A program made the position numbers and the translations under genes. This document shows, in pieces, positions 1 through 10,426 of a DNA stretch of 64,000 bases (positions within the stretch are counted from its first letter, which is position 1; each line of letters starts with the position of its first letter). The stretch comes from Gimesia chilikensis (GTDB lineage: Bacteria; Planctomycetota; Planctomycetia; Planctomycetales; Planctomycetaceae), in assembly GCF_008329715.1 (NCBI RefSeq), contig NZ_VTSR01000032.1, positions 1 to 64,000 on the forward strand. Direction: 5' to 3'. The notes beneath the pieces are model-generated. The model was not told where the DNA came from. It was given only the letters and a program-made list of their open reading frames with translations, and made no database searches.

Positions 1-1
1 T

Positions 2-283
2 TACGGCTGGTTCGTCGATGGAACGCCGCTGGACAGCAGCGAGTTCACACTGCTGGACGGCAGCCTGCTGGCCGGTTCAGGCAGTGATGCCTTCGGCCAG
101 ATGGACCTGCTGACAGTCGTGATGCACGAACTGGGTCACACGCTGGGTCTGGAAGATCTGGACTCAGACGGCACTCTGATGAGCGAGTCGCTGGACGTCT
201 CCGAACGTCGCCTGCCGAGTGCAGACGAACTCGATGACTTCTTCAGCGGCATCGCTGGCGGAGACAACCCGCTCCTGGACTAA
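2..283 (+). CDS. Giant surface protein, C-terminal fragment with metzincin-type zinc site (5' truncated)
   Basis: Open in this frame from the first base of the window and ends at TAA 281-283, so only the last 93 residues are visible. It starts in a YGWFVDGTP stretch that matches the C-terminal module of the two complete giant proteins in this window. It carries HELGHTLGLED, an HExxHxxGxxD zinc site in which the third ligand is Asp rather than the His of its paralogues, followed by GTLM, a likely Met-turn spaced as in matrixins. Asp as third ligand is known in snapalysin-type metzincins. The product is therefore probably an exported zinc peptidase domain on a large surface protein. A strong terminator follows. 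The N-terminal architecture cannot be seen. Confidence 0.8.
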   Translation, partial: YGWFVDGTPLDSSEFTLLDGSLLAGSGSDAFGQMDLLTVVMHELGHTLGLEDLDSDGTLMSESLDVSERRLPSADELDDFFSGIAGGDNPLLD

Positions 284-642
284 TAGAACAGTCCAGTGAC
301 AAACAGTCCCGACAGGCCCCCGGAAACTCAGGTTTCCGGGGGCTATTTTTGTTTTGGAAGGGGCTCTGCTGATTTATCTGATGTCAGAAGTCTTGATCGT
401 GCAGTAAAACACTGCTGCAAGGAAACGGATCTGCTTTAATCGTCCGTTCGTCTGTTTTTCTCATTGTTTTATGACTTGTAAATCATGTATGTTAGTTAAG
501 TGGATCCAATGTCAGACATTCAGTCTGCATGGGGAGACAGGGCCCATCAGGTTCACGACCTGGCACATCAGTAATACAGGGAAAATCCCATCAGGGAATC
601 TACGGGGCTGTCCTCTATACATTGCAGAGCGGAGTGATTGAA
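284..642. other. Intergenic region between two paralogous giant genes
   Basis: It holds the terminator at 316-356 and then an AT-richer stretch that should contain the promoter of the 643 gene. The frame is open from an ATG at 529, but that start has no ribosome-binding site. I see no other gene. Confidence 0.6.
316..356 (+). terminator. Rho-independent terminator
   Basis: A perfect 12-bp stem (GCCCCCGGAAAC at 316-327 with GTTTCCGGGGGC at 332-343), a 4-nt loop, then a T-rich tail. It sits 33 bp after the stop of the truncated surface-protein gene and separates it from the next giant gene. Confidence 0.9.
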
Positions 643-3600
643 ATGTTTCTGACCCACTGGCTGCAGGCGATTTCAGCGCGTTCATCTACTCGCCCGTCGA
701 TTCGCCGTCGTCAGCGCCGGAACATACGTCAGACCGTGACTGATTCTCATGCCCGACAGATCCATTGCATTGAGCTACTGGAAAACCGAACTCTCTTGAC
801 CAGCCTGTTTCAGGGGGAACTTCTCCCTGATGCTGGACTCGCCCCCTTAGATACGGATCAGTCTGGTTCCGCGGTTGCTGTTTCCGGGGACTGGCTGGTC
901 GTAGGCACTCAAAATGCAGATCCGGCGGGAATTGATAATGCGGGAGCCGTCACACTGTATACCCGCAATGACTCAGGCACGCCTGATGATCAGACCGATG
1001 ACAGCTGGGACTATCATTCGACACTCGTTTCACCTCGTGCAGATAATACAGACCAGGACCTGTTCGGAACGTCTGTCGCCATTGATGGTGATACCCTGTT
1101 GATCGGGGCGATCGGAGCAGATGAAGGAGATACCTTTGGTTCGGCCTATCTTTTCAGGCGGAATGAGCAGGGAACGTCTTCTAACCCGAGTGATGATACC
1201 TGGGATGCGCTGGTGACGCTCTCGCGTCCTGTATCTCTGGCGAACGATGCGGCGGAAGACTTTGGACTGGCTGTGGACCTCAAAGGCAATACTGCGGTGG
1301 TGGGGGCACAACTGGATTCGTTTGGCGCTGCATCATCGTCCGGAGCTGTCTACGTCTTCAAGACTGACGACGATTGGGCGACGGTCTCAGTCGATCAACT
1401 GAAAGCCGGTGATGCCTCTGCTGATGCCTGGCTGGGTTCTGCCGTGGCGATCAGTCAGGATGAAACAACCATCATCGCCGGGGCAGTGCAGGACCAGGGC
1501 AAGGGGGCCGCTTATCTGTTCGAACGCAGTTCAAATGGCGCGGGTGTTGCGGATGATACCTGGGGAGAAATTAAGAAACTGTCGGGGACTACCGGTTCCG
1601 ATCTGGGCAGCGCTGTTGATATCGATGATCGCTACGCCGCCGTCGGTGCGGCCGGCGATACGTATGGCGGGTCGGTATCGATTCTGGACGGTTCACAAAG
1701 CTGGAATATCGTCGAGAAACTGCGTGCCAGCGAATATCCCAATTCGACGGACACAGGGGGATTCGGAGCGGCTGTCTCAATCGCGGGTATGAGCCTGGTC
1801 GTGGGAGATCCTCTGAGCAATGGGAGCACTGGGGCGGCATACTTGTTTGAAGGTTCGCTGGGCTGGAGTACGGCTGTAGAGGAGTCACTGATTGCTGCCG
1901 ATACTGAAACCGGCAGTAGCTATGGTTCCGCGATCGCCATTGATGCAGAGACAATTGTCAGCGGTGCTCCGCTGCACGACCATGGTGCAACCGATACCGG
2001 TAGCGCCTACGTGTTTGGTTTTCCTCCCGTGATTGACTTTGTCACCCAAATCGTGAATGGCGATTTGCTGATTGATCATCAGACGGTCTCCGATTCGGAC
2101 CTGTCGATGACGATCAGTGGGGGGCAGCTGATCGTGAGTGTGGTTGACAATCTGATCACAGCGCCGGTTGGCGGAACACAGATCGATGCGCAGACGATTG
2201 CCGTGTCGTTATCCATGCTGACAGGCAGCACCGTTTATCTGACAGGGGGAGCAGGAAACGAACAGGTCACCCTGGATACGTCCCTCGCTGCAGCGGGACT
2301 TAGAATTGACTACGACGGTGACGATGGATCGGGTGATGATACGATTGTCCTGAGTGGGTCTGCAGACTCCCTTTCCTCCTGGATGGGAGGATCCCAGTCA
2401 GGCTGGGTGCGTTTGAATGAATTCGACCTGGATTTTCTCTTCTATTCTCACCAGGATCGGATGATCTGGGATGTGGCGACGGCCCACCTTGATCTGAATT
2501 ATGACAATGACACACAGACGATTGATTTTAACGCGGATGCGATTAGTGGATTTCAGGTGAGCTCCGGTTCCGGTCCGGAACTGAGGGTCTTGCAGATTCC
2601 TTCCACAACACTGAATCTGAACAGCGGTGCCGGGCTGGATTATGTCAACATCAATTCCGTGGGACAGGATGCGACTGCCGACCTGATCATTACCGAAACG
2701 CGCGGCGATGACTGGGTTGAATTCGGAAACTCGCTTGACCTGGGCAGTGGTGATCTGGAGCTGCACGTCAATCGAGCCACTTTTGGTGAGAATGTCACGA
2801 CCACCGGAAACGTGCATGTCGAAGCCGCTTCGATTTTTACGGATAGCACAACACCGCTGAATACCGGCGGTGGAAATATTTACTTTGAGTCGACTGGTCT
2901 CAACCTGGGTGAGATCATTACCACAGGAGATGTCTGGATCGATGCCAGCGCTTCCATAATCGATAACAATGGCTCCAGTAATAACATTACGGCTGCACGG
3001 GCAGTGATCCTGAGTGGATCTTCGACGAATTCAATGGAGACTCAGGTGGGTTATCTCGAGGTTGCCACGGTCGGCTTTGTGCAGGTTCAAAACACGGGGG
3101 ACCTCGTGATCGGGGACGCTGGTGACCTGACCGGGATATACGCCAGGGACAGTACCATCTATGTCAATACAACGGGTTCACTGGATGTCCGGGAATCGAT
3201 TCAGACGGGTACCTCGCTCAGTCTCTACGCCAGTGGTGATATCACCATTCGGGCTGGCGTGATTGTGAAATCGGAGGACAGTTCATTTGGTGTGAGCCTC
3301 GTTGCAGACGATGATATTCTGGTAGAAGAAGGAGCCCAGCTGATCGCGCTGACCGGGGGTGTGGGACTGGAAGCCAGGAACATAGTCGCGGACAATGCGA
3401 ATATTGCCGTCGAACTGTGGGGACAGACTCATTCCGCAGACGGCACCTCCGTTTATGGCGGCGTCAATTCGGATGCTTTTTACATCACTCCCAGTCTCGA
3501 GTCCGAAATTACCGTCAATGGTTTATCGCCGGCGACCCCCGGTGACACACTCTTTTATAATGAACCGATCGACGGGGCATATCTTGATTATGACAGTGAG

Positions 3601-6600
3601 AATGCACGGCTGGATTATGCTAGCGGATATCAGAGTATCTATGTCACAGGCATCGAAAACCTGGAAGCGGGATTCAGTGTGCCTGACTCCGCGCATCTGA
3701 TGATTAAGGGGACTGCAGGCGACGATGTGCTGACTATTACTGCCAGCGATAATAACTCTGGTTCCTATCAGTTGAACGCTGGTCCTGTCGTCAACTTTTT
3801 CAGTATCTCATCCCTGGAGTTCTACGGATTCGAAGGGGACGATCAGCTGATCATCAACAATCCCGCAGGCGGCGTCTTTACACCGGAGGATGGAATCTAC
3901 TTTGACGGCGGTGACGGAGGAGAGACCAGCGGCGACCGCCTGGAAATTTCAGGCGGCATTGCGGTCGCGGAAACGCATCACTTTCTGGATGAAAGTCAGG
4001 GACGTGTGTTCTTTAATGCAGCCACTCGACCCGCGATCCAATACGCCGGACTGGAGCAGCCGGTGGATTCGACAGTGAGCGTCGATCGACTCTCGCTTAG
4101 TTTCAGTGGTGTCAGCACCGTGAGTGAAGCGGGGGTCGACGCGCTGACCTATGAGTCGGATGTCAGTCAACTGGGGACCTTCCTGAATCCATCCTTGAGT
4201 CTCACGGTCAACAGCGGCAACTGGAACAGCGGAGTCAATTCCGAGATTACGATCGATTCTCTGGGAGAGAATTTCAACGCCGATCTGAACCTGGGGCAGG
4301 GGGTCGGGACAGAAACGGTTTACCTGGGGGCTGGTCTGGATCTGGATCAGGGAAACCTGCTCAGCCGGGCTGATACGACGCGAATCACTGGCGCCATTAT
4401 TCTGAATGGTGATGTTGAAGTCGTTTCCAGTATTTTGAGTTTCACCACCTCTGACAGCAGTATCGATGCGGGTTCGGGGAATATTCATCTCGAATCCTCA
4501 ACCTCATGGTCAACCGGCCAGCTGACGACCACCGGTGATGTGAACCTGATCGCGGGCAATGGTAATCTAAGTATGCAGAATTCCACTGAGAACACGATCA
4601 CCGCAGGTCTGCTGGAGCTGACTGCCGAACAGGGATCGATCCTTAACATGACAACCGACGTCGATCAGTTAGTCGCGGTGGCGAAAGGAGTCGTCAGAGT
4701 CAGGAATACGGGGGATCTGATTCTCGGTTCCGCAGCTGCTCAGACCGCCTGGAAAGGGATTCGTTCTGCCACCAGCATTATCGATATCGAGAGTGAGGGG
4801 GGCATCGATATCCACGAGTCGATGTCTGCCGGGATAGGAATATTGCTGGCAAGCGTGGACGGCGATCCGGGCAGCCTGGCCGAGGACCTGACCGTCCGAT
4901 CTGGTGTCAAAATCGAAGTAGATAGCGGGACAATCACGTTCAATTCCGCAGATGATATTCTCATCGAGTCCGGGGCACAGCTCGCAGCTGGAAACTCGTC
5001 GATCGCGTTAAATTTAAGTGTCATTACCACTGACTTTCAGGGGGGCGAGCTGGCACTGTTCGGTCAGCTCTCAGCGGTGAATGGCGCGCAACTGACCGGG
5101 AGTGTATTCGCAGATAAGTTTCATCTCTCTGCCAGTTCTGCGACGCAGATTACCGTCAACGGAGAGAGTCCGGCTGCACCAGCTTCCCCTGCTGATTCAC
5201 TCTATTATTACTCATCACCGGGAGCCGTTCCCGAAGTGACTCCCTCTGGCACCGACAGTGGCACCATTTCGTTTACAGGCGGACTGCAAACAATTAATTA
5301 TTCCGAGATCGAAGAGGTTAATTTACAGGGGGGGCTCTGGGTTGAGGGAACCGAGGGCGACGATGAGCTGTCGATCCTGGCGACGGGACCTGACAGTGGT
5401 ACTTTTCAATTCAACGGCGGCTCTGTTGTCAGTTTCACCTCTTTGACACAACTGGTCTTCGAGGGAGGGGAAGGAGATGACCTCCTGCGTATTCAAAACC
5501 CGGATGGCGGTCTGTTTGTTCCGGCTGAGGGGATCCAGTATGACGGCGGATCCGGGGGAGAGACCAGCGGCGATACGCTGGAAATTCTGGGTGGGTCCGC
5601 AGCGACGGTTGAGCATCGCTTCGTCGATGAGAATTCCGGCAGCATTCTCTATAACGGCAGCGCCACGCAGACAATCACCTATACCGGTCTGGAACCGATT
5701 CTGGATACGATTGAAACGCAAAACCGCAGCTTCAGCTTTACCGGAGCGGATGAGACGATTACGTTGTCTGATGATGGTGTGACAGGCGACAGTTATTCAA
5801 TGATCGATTCCACTTTGGGGGAATCGGTCACGTTCCTCAATCCCACGGACGCACTGGCGATTCTGACCCAGGCCGCTGGCGGTACCGGGGTGGATACCGT
5901 CAATCTGAATGGTCTGGACAGCAGCTTCAGTGCTGACCTGTTTGTGACTCCGGGCAGTGATGATGCAGTCAATGTCGGCAATCTGGATCTGGGAGCCGGT
6001 GATCTGACGCTCTCAGGAATCGTCAGTTTTAATGGCGCCTTTACCACAACGGGGGGCGTAATTGTCGATTCCGCCGGCGATCTGACTTTTGCAGCAGGAG
6101 GCAGTCTCAGTGCAGGAGTGGATAGTGTTGAGCTGTTTGCAGAGTCGAATCTGTATCTGGGGTCGATTACTACGCCGAACCAGATTCAACTGACAGCAAG
6201 TGGCGGTTCGATTATCGATGCCAACGGTACTGCGGAAAACCTGAATGGATACCTGGTGACCCTGATTGCCTCTGGCGGAATTGGTGCATCAGATGCGCTG
6301 GAATCGAGTATCGTGGGCCTGCAGGCGAATTCCGGTGGAGGACTCTCTCTGGAGAATACCGGTATGCTGTTTCTTGGTTTCTCTGGTGGGATCGAGGGCG
6401 TAACGACGAACGGAACGACCCGCATTACTGCGACTGACAGCATGACGGTCTACGAATCGGTGACAGCTGCGGGAGGTTTACTGCAACTGGAAAATACCGG
6501 GGGAGATTTTCTGCTGCAGAACTCGGCTACCATTTCGAATACGGGAGCCTCCGGTATCGACATTGATTCGGCCGGGAGTATCACTTTGGTCGAGGGGACG

Positions 6601-8814
6601 CGGATCGAGAGCAGTGGAACAGGCCTGATCGACGTGCAGTCGGTCAATAATTTGCTCGTCGCGAACCTGCAAACTTCCGGAACCGTGCAACTGACTTCGA
6701 CTGCAGGTGCCATTCGCGATAATCTCCCCGGTGAAGGCCCCCTGGTAGAAAGTGAGACGTTGATTTTGCAGGCCGCGACCGGCATCGGCGGTGCAGGGAC
6801 TCTGGACCTGGATACCGAAGTCAAAAGTATCACTGCCCACGCAACCCAGGGACCGATCATGATTGACAATTTTGGTGAACTGTTTGTGCAGCTTCCCGAG
6901 TTGCTCGATCTGGTGCTTGATGAAGACGCGCTGGAACAGACCATCGATCTGTCTCAGATTACGACCGCGGGGGGAAATTCTCAGCCGTTAACGGTGATCG
7001 CTCAGAGCAGTCAACCTTGGCTGATCCCAGACCCGCAGGTGAACTTTGTTGCGGCTGATACGACCGCGGGCCTCGTATTCACGCCGATTGCGAATCAGAG
7101 TGGAGTCGCGACGATCACACTCGTCATATCTGATGGGGGCACCGATTATTCCACAGAGACGACCGGCGATAACCGCACGATTTACCTCACGTTCGATGTG
7201 ACGGTCAACTCTCTGAATGACGATCCGGAACTGGATTCTCTCTCTGATCTGTTACTGCTCAAAAACGCGTCCGAGCAGACAGTGAACCTGAGCGGTATTT
7301 CTGCGGGAGGGGGCGAGACACAGCCAATACGTGTGACAGCGCAGAGCAGTCTGCCGGGGCTGATTGCAGATCCCGTGGTGAATTACAACTCTGACAATGC
7401 CACCGGCAGTCTGGTCTTCACCCCGATCACCGACCAGACTGGAACAGTGACGATCACGGTCACCATCGAAGATGGGGGTCTGGACGGCAATCTGGCGACG
7501 ACGGGTGACAATGCCACGATCACGCGGACCTTTGATGTCGTTGTACAGGAATTTGAAACGCTCTCGATGCGGGTGGTCGAAACGCCGACTTCGGTCAGTG
7601 GTCAGGGAGAAGTCGAGACACTTCCCGATCACCAGGATGGAATCAGTGAGTGGAAAACCTACTGGGTGGAATTCTGGGTGAATACCATTGATGTCGCCAG
7701 CCTGGGGATTGCGACGGTCACGCTTGATCTGAATTATCAGACCGATTTTACTACCGCGACGGACATTGAATACGGTACTGCATTTTCTCAAAATCAGACC
7801 GGAACGATCAATGATCTGACCGGTCAGGTTACCAGTCTCTCAGCGACGGTAGATACGAACGATCTGGGCATTGACGGGCAGCTGTTGTTTGCCCGGATCC
7901 GCTTCGACTCACTGGCCGATGATCAGGTGCTGTTGGATCTGGAGGGGCAAAGTAACGGGCCCTATGATCTGGGACTGCAGATACAGTCGCCACAGATCAC
8001 GCTGGGAAGTGGACGCGTCAGCCAGACGCCAATCGTCGATTCCCCCGGTGCCTCTATCTGGGCGAATCCCTACGATCTGAATGATGATGACCGAATCAGT
8101 TTTCGAGATCTGCTGCTGTTTGCGAGTGTGTATAACAGTGTGCCCGCTGAATCCAGTTCGGATTTCGCCTGGTTCAGTGACATCAATCAGAATCAGCGGG
8201 TGGATTTCAAGGACCTGATCTTTCTGGCCTCGAATTACAACAAGACAAAGCTTTCACAGGCAAATATTATCTACCCGACTAATTATCCGGATGCCTGGAA
8301 TCAGAATTTAGTGGTTGCGCTCGCGCCTCAGAACACTCCAGAGGCTACTGCATTGACTCAATCGCAGGCAGATACGATGTTGCAGACCGCTGTTCTGGAA
8401 GTCAGCCCGACTGTTTCTAGTGCAGAGCAACAGAAGCTGGCGGATGTCAAAGTGGAAGTGGTCGATCTGGAGGGGAGTACGCTGGGACGGGTGGTCGGCG
8501 ATACGATTTATATCGACGTGAATGCCGCCGGTTATGGCTGGTTTGTCGATACGACACCCCTGGGTCACAGCGAGTATACCTACGACAGTCAGTTATCGTT
8601 AATCGCATTATCGGGCAGTGAAGCTGCAGGTCTGATTGATCTCTGGACGGTGATTCGTCACGAGCTGGGCCACCTGCTGGGGGCAGAGCATACCGACGAG
8701 GGGCTGATGGCAGAGACATTGGATCCGGGTGTGCGAAAATTAACTGAGTCTTATGCAGAGACCGATCAGTTCTTTGGTTCGCTCGAAGACGAGACCGAAC
8801 TGCTTTCGTTTTAG
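643..8814 (+). CDS. Giant LEPR-type surface protein: FG-GAP repeats, beta-helix repeats, dockerin pair, metzincin domain
   Basis: About 2723 residues. I prefer ATG 643 because GGAG lies 8 nt upstream; the in-frame ATG at 529 has no such site. A basic N-terminus leads to IELLENRTLLT (residues about 42-53), which resembles the planctomycete LEPR-XLL motif of exported proteins. Then come seven FG-GAP-like repeats (about 66-462), three long beta-helix-like units (about 463-2083) containing near-copies of a GDGGETSGD segment about 1640 bp apart, two cadherin/Ig-like repeats (2085-2303), a cohesin-like stretch (2305-2456), and two dockerin-type calcium loops (2471-2534, DLNDDDRISFRDLL and its partner). 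It ends with a zinc-peptidase module carrying HELGHLLGAEH at residue 2673 and GLM as Met-turn. It is probably a secreted, cell-surface or matrix protein. The substrate is unknown and activity is inferred from the motif alone. Confidence 0.85.
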   Translation: MFLTHWLQAISARSSTRPSIRRRQRRNIRQTVTDSHARQIHCIELLENRTLLTSLFQGELLPDAGLAPLDTDQSGSAVAVSGDWLVVGTQNADPAGIDNAGAVTLYTRNDSGTPDDQTDDSWDYHSTLVSPRADNTDQDLFGTSVAIDGDTLLIGAIGADEGDTFGSAYLFRRNEQGTSSNPSDDTWDALVTLSRPVSLANDAAEDFGLAVDLKGNTAVVGAQLDSFGAASSSGAVYVFKTDDDWATVSVDQLKAGDASADAWLGSAVAISQDETTIIAGAVQDQGKGAAYLFERSSNGAGVADDTWGEIKKLSGTTGSDLGSAVDIDDRYAAVGAAGDTYGGSVSILDGSQSWNIVEKLRASEYPNSTDTGGFGAAVSIAGMSLVVGDPLSNGSTGAAYLFEGSLGWSTAVEESLIAADTETGSSYGSAIAIDAETIVSGAPLHDHGATDTGSAYVFGFPPVIDFVTQIVNGDLLIDHQTVSDSDLSMTISGGQLIVSVVDNLITAPVGGTQIDAQTIAVSLSMLTGSTVYLTGGAGNEQVTLDTSLAAAGLRIDYDGDDGSGDDTIVLSGSADSLSSWMGGSQSGWVRLNEFDLDFLFYSHQDRMIWDVATAHLDLNYDNDTQTIDFNADAISGFQVSSGSGPELRVLQIPSTTLNLNSGAGLDYVNINSVGQDATADLIITETRGDDWVEFGNSLDLGSGDLELHVNRATFGENVTTTGNVHVEAASIFTDSTTPLNTGGGNIYFESTGLNLGEIITTGDVWIDASASIIDNNGSSNNITAARAVILSGSSTNSMETQVGYLEVATVGFVQVQNTGDLVIGDAGDLTGIYARDSTIYVNTTGSLDVRESIQTGTSLSLYASGDITIRAGVIVKSEDSSFGVSLVADDDILVEEGAQLIALTGGVGLEARNIVADNANIAVELWGQTHSADGTSVYGGVNSDAFYITPSLESEITVNGLSPATPGDTLFYNEPIDGAYLDYDSENARLDYASGYQSIYVTGIENLEAGFSVPDSAHLMIKGTAGDDVLTITASDNNSGSYQLNAGPVVNFFSISSLEFYGFEGDDQLIINNPAGGVFTPEDGIYFDGGDGGETSGDRLEISGGIAVAETHHFLDESQGRVFFNAATRPAIQYAGLEQPVDSTVSVDRLSLSFSGVSTVSEAGVDALTYESDVSQLGTFLNPSLSLTVNSGNWNSGVNSEITIDSLGENFNADLNLGQGVGTETVYLGAGLDLDQGNLLSRADTTRITGAIILNGDVEVVSSILSFTTSDSSIDAGSGNIHLESSTSWSTGQLTTTGDVNLIAGNGNLSMQNSTENTITAGLLELTAEQGSILNMTTDVDQLVAVAKGVVRVRNTGDLILGSAAAQTAWKGIRSATSIIDIESEGGIDIHESMSAGIGILLASVDGDPGSLAEDLTVRSGVKIEVDSGTITFNSADDILIESGAQLAAGNSSIALNLSVITTDFQGGELALFGQLSAVNGAQLTGSVFADKFHLSASSATQITVNGESPAAPASPADSLYYYSSPGAVPEVTPSGTDSGTISFTGGLQTINYSEIEEVNLQGGLWVEGTEGDDELSILATGPDSGTFQFNGGSVVSFTSLTQLVFEGGEGDDLLRIQNPDGGLFVPAEGIQYDGGSGGETSGDTLEILGGSAATVEHRFVDENSGSILYNGSATQTITYTGLEPILDTIETQNRSFSFTGADETITLSDDGVTGDSYSMIDSTLGESVTFLNPTDALAILTQAAGGTGVDTVNLNGLDSSFSADLFVTPGSDDAVNVGNLDLGAGDLTLSGIVSFNGAFTTTGGVIVDSAGDLTFAAGGSLSAGVDSVELFAESNLYLGSITTPNQIQLTASGGSIIDANGTAENLNGYLVTLIASGGIGASDALESSIVGLQANSGGGLSLENTGMLFLGFSGGIEGVTTNGTTRITATDSMTVYESVTAAGGLLQLENTGGDFLLQNSATISNTGASGIDIDSAGSITLVEGTRIESSGTGLIDVQSVNNLLVANLQTSGTVQLTSTAGAIRDNLPGEGPLVESETLILQAATGIGGAGTLDLDTEVKSITAHATQGPIMIDNFGELFVQLPELLDLVLDEDALEQTIDLSQITTAGGNSQPLTVIAQSSQPWLIPDPQVNFVAADTTAGLVFTPIANQSGVATITLVISDGGTDYSTETTGDNRTIYLTFDVTVNSLNDDPELDSLSDLLLLKNASEQTVNLSGISAGGGETQPIRVTAQSSLPGLIADPVVNYNSDNATGSLVFTPITDQTGTVTITVTIEDGGLDGNLATTGDNATITRTFDVVVQEFETLSMRVVETPTSVSGQGEVETLPDHQDGISEWKTYWVEFWVNTIDVASLGIATVTLDLNYQTDFTTATDIEYGTAFSQNQTGTINDLTGQVTSLSATVDTNDLGIDGQLLFARIRFDSLADDQVLLDLEGQSNGPYDLGLQIQSPQITLGSGRVSQTPIVDSPGASIWANPYDLNDDDRISFRDLLLFASVYNSVPAESSSDFAWFSDINQNQRVDFKDLIFLASNYNKTKLSQANIIYPTNYPDAWNQNLVVALAPQNTPEATALTQSQADTMLQTAVLEVSPTVSSAEQQKLADVKVEVVDLEGSTLGRVVGDTIYIDVNAAGYGWFVDTTPLGHSEYTYDSQLSLIALSGSEAAGLIDLWTVIRHELGHLLGAEHTDEGLMAETLDPGVRKLTESYAETDQFFGSLEDETELLSF

Positions 8815-8899
8815 CATTCCCCCGGTGAGAGCTGCAGAAACTTTACGGGAACCCTGTTTGTCAGGGGGCAATCATCCTGCTGGACCCGGTGGTCACTGA

Positions 8900-10390
8900 T
8901 CAACTGAGGATATCCAGGATTGGCTTCCCGCGATCGATTTCCAGACGTTTTCTGCCGGGGATGTCGAGCCGCGTGGGGTCGAGACCGAGCAGGTGATACA
9001 GGGTGGCATGAATATCGGTGACATAGTGCGGCGATTCGACGGCGTGGAAGCCGAGTTCATCGGTTGCCCCATGCACGTAGCCTCGCTTGACGCCCGCACC
9101 GGCAAACCAGATGGTGAAACCGTGAGGATGATGATCGCGGCCGCTGGGCATTTTAGTACTTCCCCGGGTTTCCACCGCAGGGGTCCGGCCGAACTCGGTG
9201 CAGAAGACGACAACGGTATCATCCAGCATTCCGCGGCGTTTGAGGTCTTTGAGCAGACCTGCGACCGGTTTGTCGACGCGTTTGCAGGACCGGGTATGAT
9301 TTTCTTTGAGTTTCTGATGCGAGTCCCATTCGCCGTAGCCGCTTAAGTAGACCTGGGTGAACCGGACGCCCCGTTCCGCCAGACGACGCGCTGCCAGCAG
9401 GCGTTTGCCGTAGCTCGAGGTTTCGTTCTCATCGATGCCGTACAGACGCTGTGTTTCTTTTGTCTCCGTGTCGAGATTGAGCGCCTCAGGAACGGAGCGC
9501 TGCATGCGAAATGCGAGTTCGTAGGAATTGATCCGGGCCCGGAGTTTCTCGTCGTGCGGGTACTCGACTGACGAAATGCGATTGAGTTCATTGATCAGCG
9601 CATACTGATTGGCCTGTTCCTTTTCGAGCACTGTCTGAAGACGGGCGCCAAACGGGAGCGGATTATTCGGGTCGAGCGAGAATTCCACGCCCATGTATTT
9701 GGGACCCAGGTAGTCGGGGCTGAAGTTTTCTTTGACGCGGGTGTCGGTGTAGGAACCCAGAAAGACATATTCGGGCAGATTCTGATTCAGGCTGCCCAGA
9801 CCGTAACTCAGCCACGACCCGATGACCGGTTGTTTCTGATCCAGCTTGTGACGCCCGTGATGAATCTGGAACTCGGCGGCGTGGTCATTATCGGTGGTAT
9901 ACATCGAACGGACAAACGAGATGTCATCGACACAGGTAGCCAGGTGAGGCCACCAGTCGGTGATCTCGATTCCAGACTCCCCCTGTTTGCGAAAGCCAAC
10001 CTGCATCGGCATGATTTTGTCATGCTCGCGTTTGACTTTCACCACAGAGCGAGCCCGCTCCTGGTAGCGCGGATCCTGAAACGGGTCGGGATAAACGGTG
10101 TCGGCGTAGGTCTTGCCGCTGTATTTATTCAATTCCGGTTTCGGGTCGAAGGTCTCCATCTGGCTGTAACCACCGGAGAGAAAGATCCAGATCACCGACT
10201 TGGCCCGCGGTGTGAAATGCGGGCCTTGGGTGACGGCTCCTGAACTTGTACTGGCGGCCTGCCCGGAGCCTTCCCGGTTCAGCAGCATACTTAAAGCCAT
10301 GCCTGTCGCTCCGTAACCGAGGTCTGACAGGAACGTTCTGCGCTGGATCTGGCCGCAGGGGGGCTGCATGGTCGTCAGGTCTGATTGCAT
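8900..10390 (-). CDS. DUF1501 family protein, Tat-type signal
   Basis: 496 residues. ATG 10390 is supported by AGGA 7 nt upstream. The N-terminus has twin arginines followed by a hydrophobic run (QRRTFLSDLGYGATGMALS), which points to Tat export. The body matches the DUF1501 family, which belongs to the alkaline-phosphatase/sulfatase-like fold; recognisable features are the WIFLSGG start and the GRDHHPHGF stretch near the end. It lies 36 bp downstream of the DUF1549/DUF1553 gene on the same strand. This pair is repeated many times in planctomycete genomes and is thought to act in the periplasm, possibly on complex polysaccharides, but no reaction is established. It converges on the giant gene ending at 8814. 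Confidence 0.9.
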   Translation of the reverse strand: MQSDLTTMQPPCGQIQRRTFLSDLGYGATGMALSMLLNREGSGQAASTSSGAVTQGPHFTPRAKSVIWIFLSGGYSQMETFDPKPELNKYSGKTYADTVYPDPFQDPRYQERARSVVKVKREHDKIMPMQVGFRKQGESGIEITDWWPHLATCVDDISFVRSMYTTDNDHAAEFQIHHGRHKLDQKQPVIGSWLSYGLGSLNQNLPEYVFLGSYTDTRVKENFSPDYLGPKYMGVEFSLDPNNPLPFGARLQTVLEKEQANQYALINELNRISSVEYPHDEKLRARINSYELAFRMQRSVPEALNLDTETKETQRLYGIDENETSSYGKRLLAARRLAERGVRFTQVYLSGYGEWDSHQKLKENHTRSCKRVDKPVAGLLKDLKRRGMLDDTVVVFCTEFGRTPAVETRGSTKMPSGRDHHPHGFTIWFAGAGVKRGYVHGATDELGFHAVESPHYVTDIHATLYHLLGLDPTRLDIPGRKRLEIDRGKPILDILS

Positions 10391-10426
10391 GGTTTCGTCC
10401 TGCCTGTAGGGTTTGCAGACGCGGTT

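Noticed and set aside
529-642. N-terminal extension of the 643 giant protein from ATG 529
   Set aside because: No ribosome-binding site at 529, while ATG 643 has GGAG at good spacing and gives a basic N-terminus like that of the 58986 paralogue.
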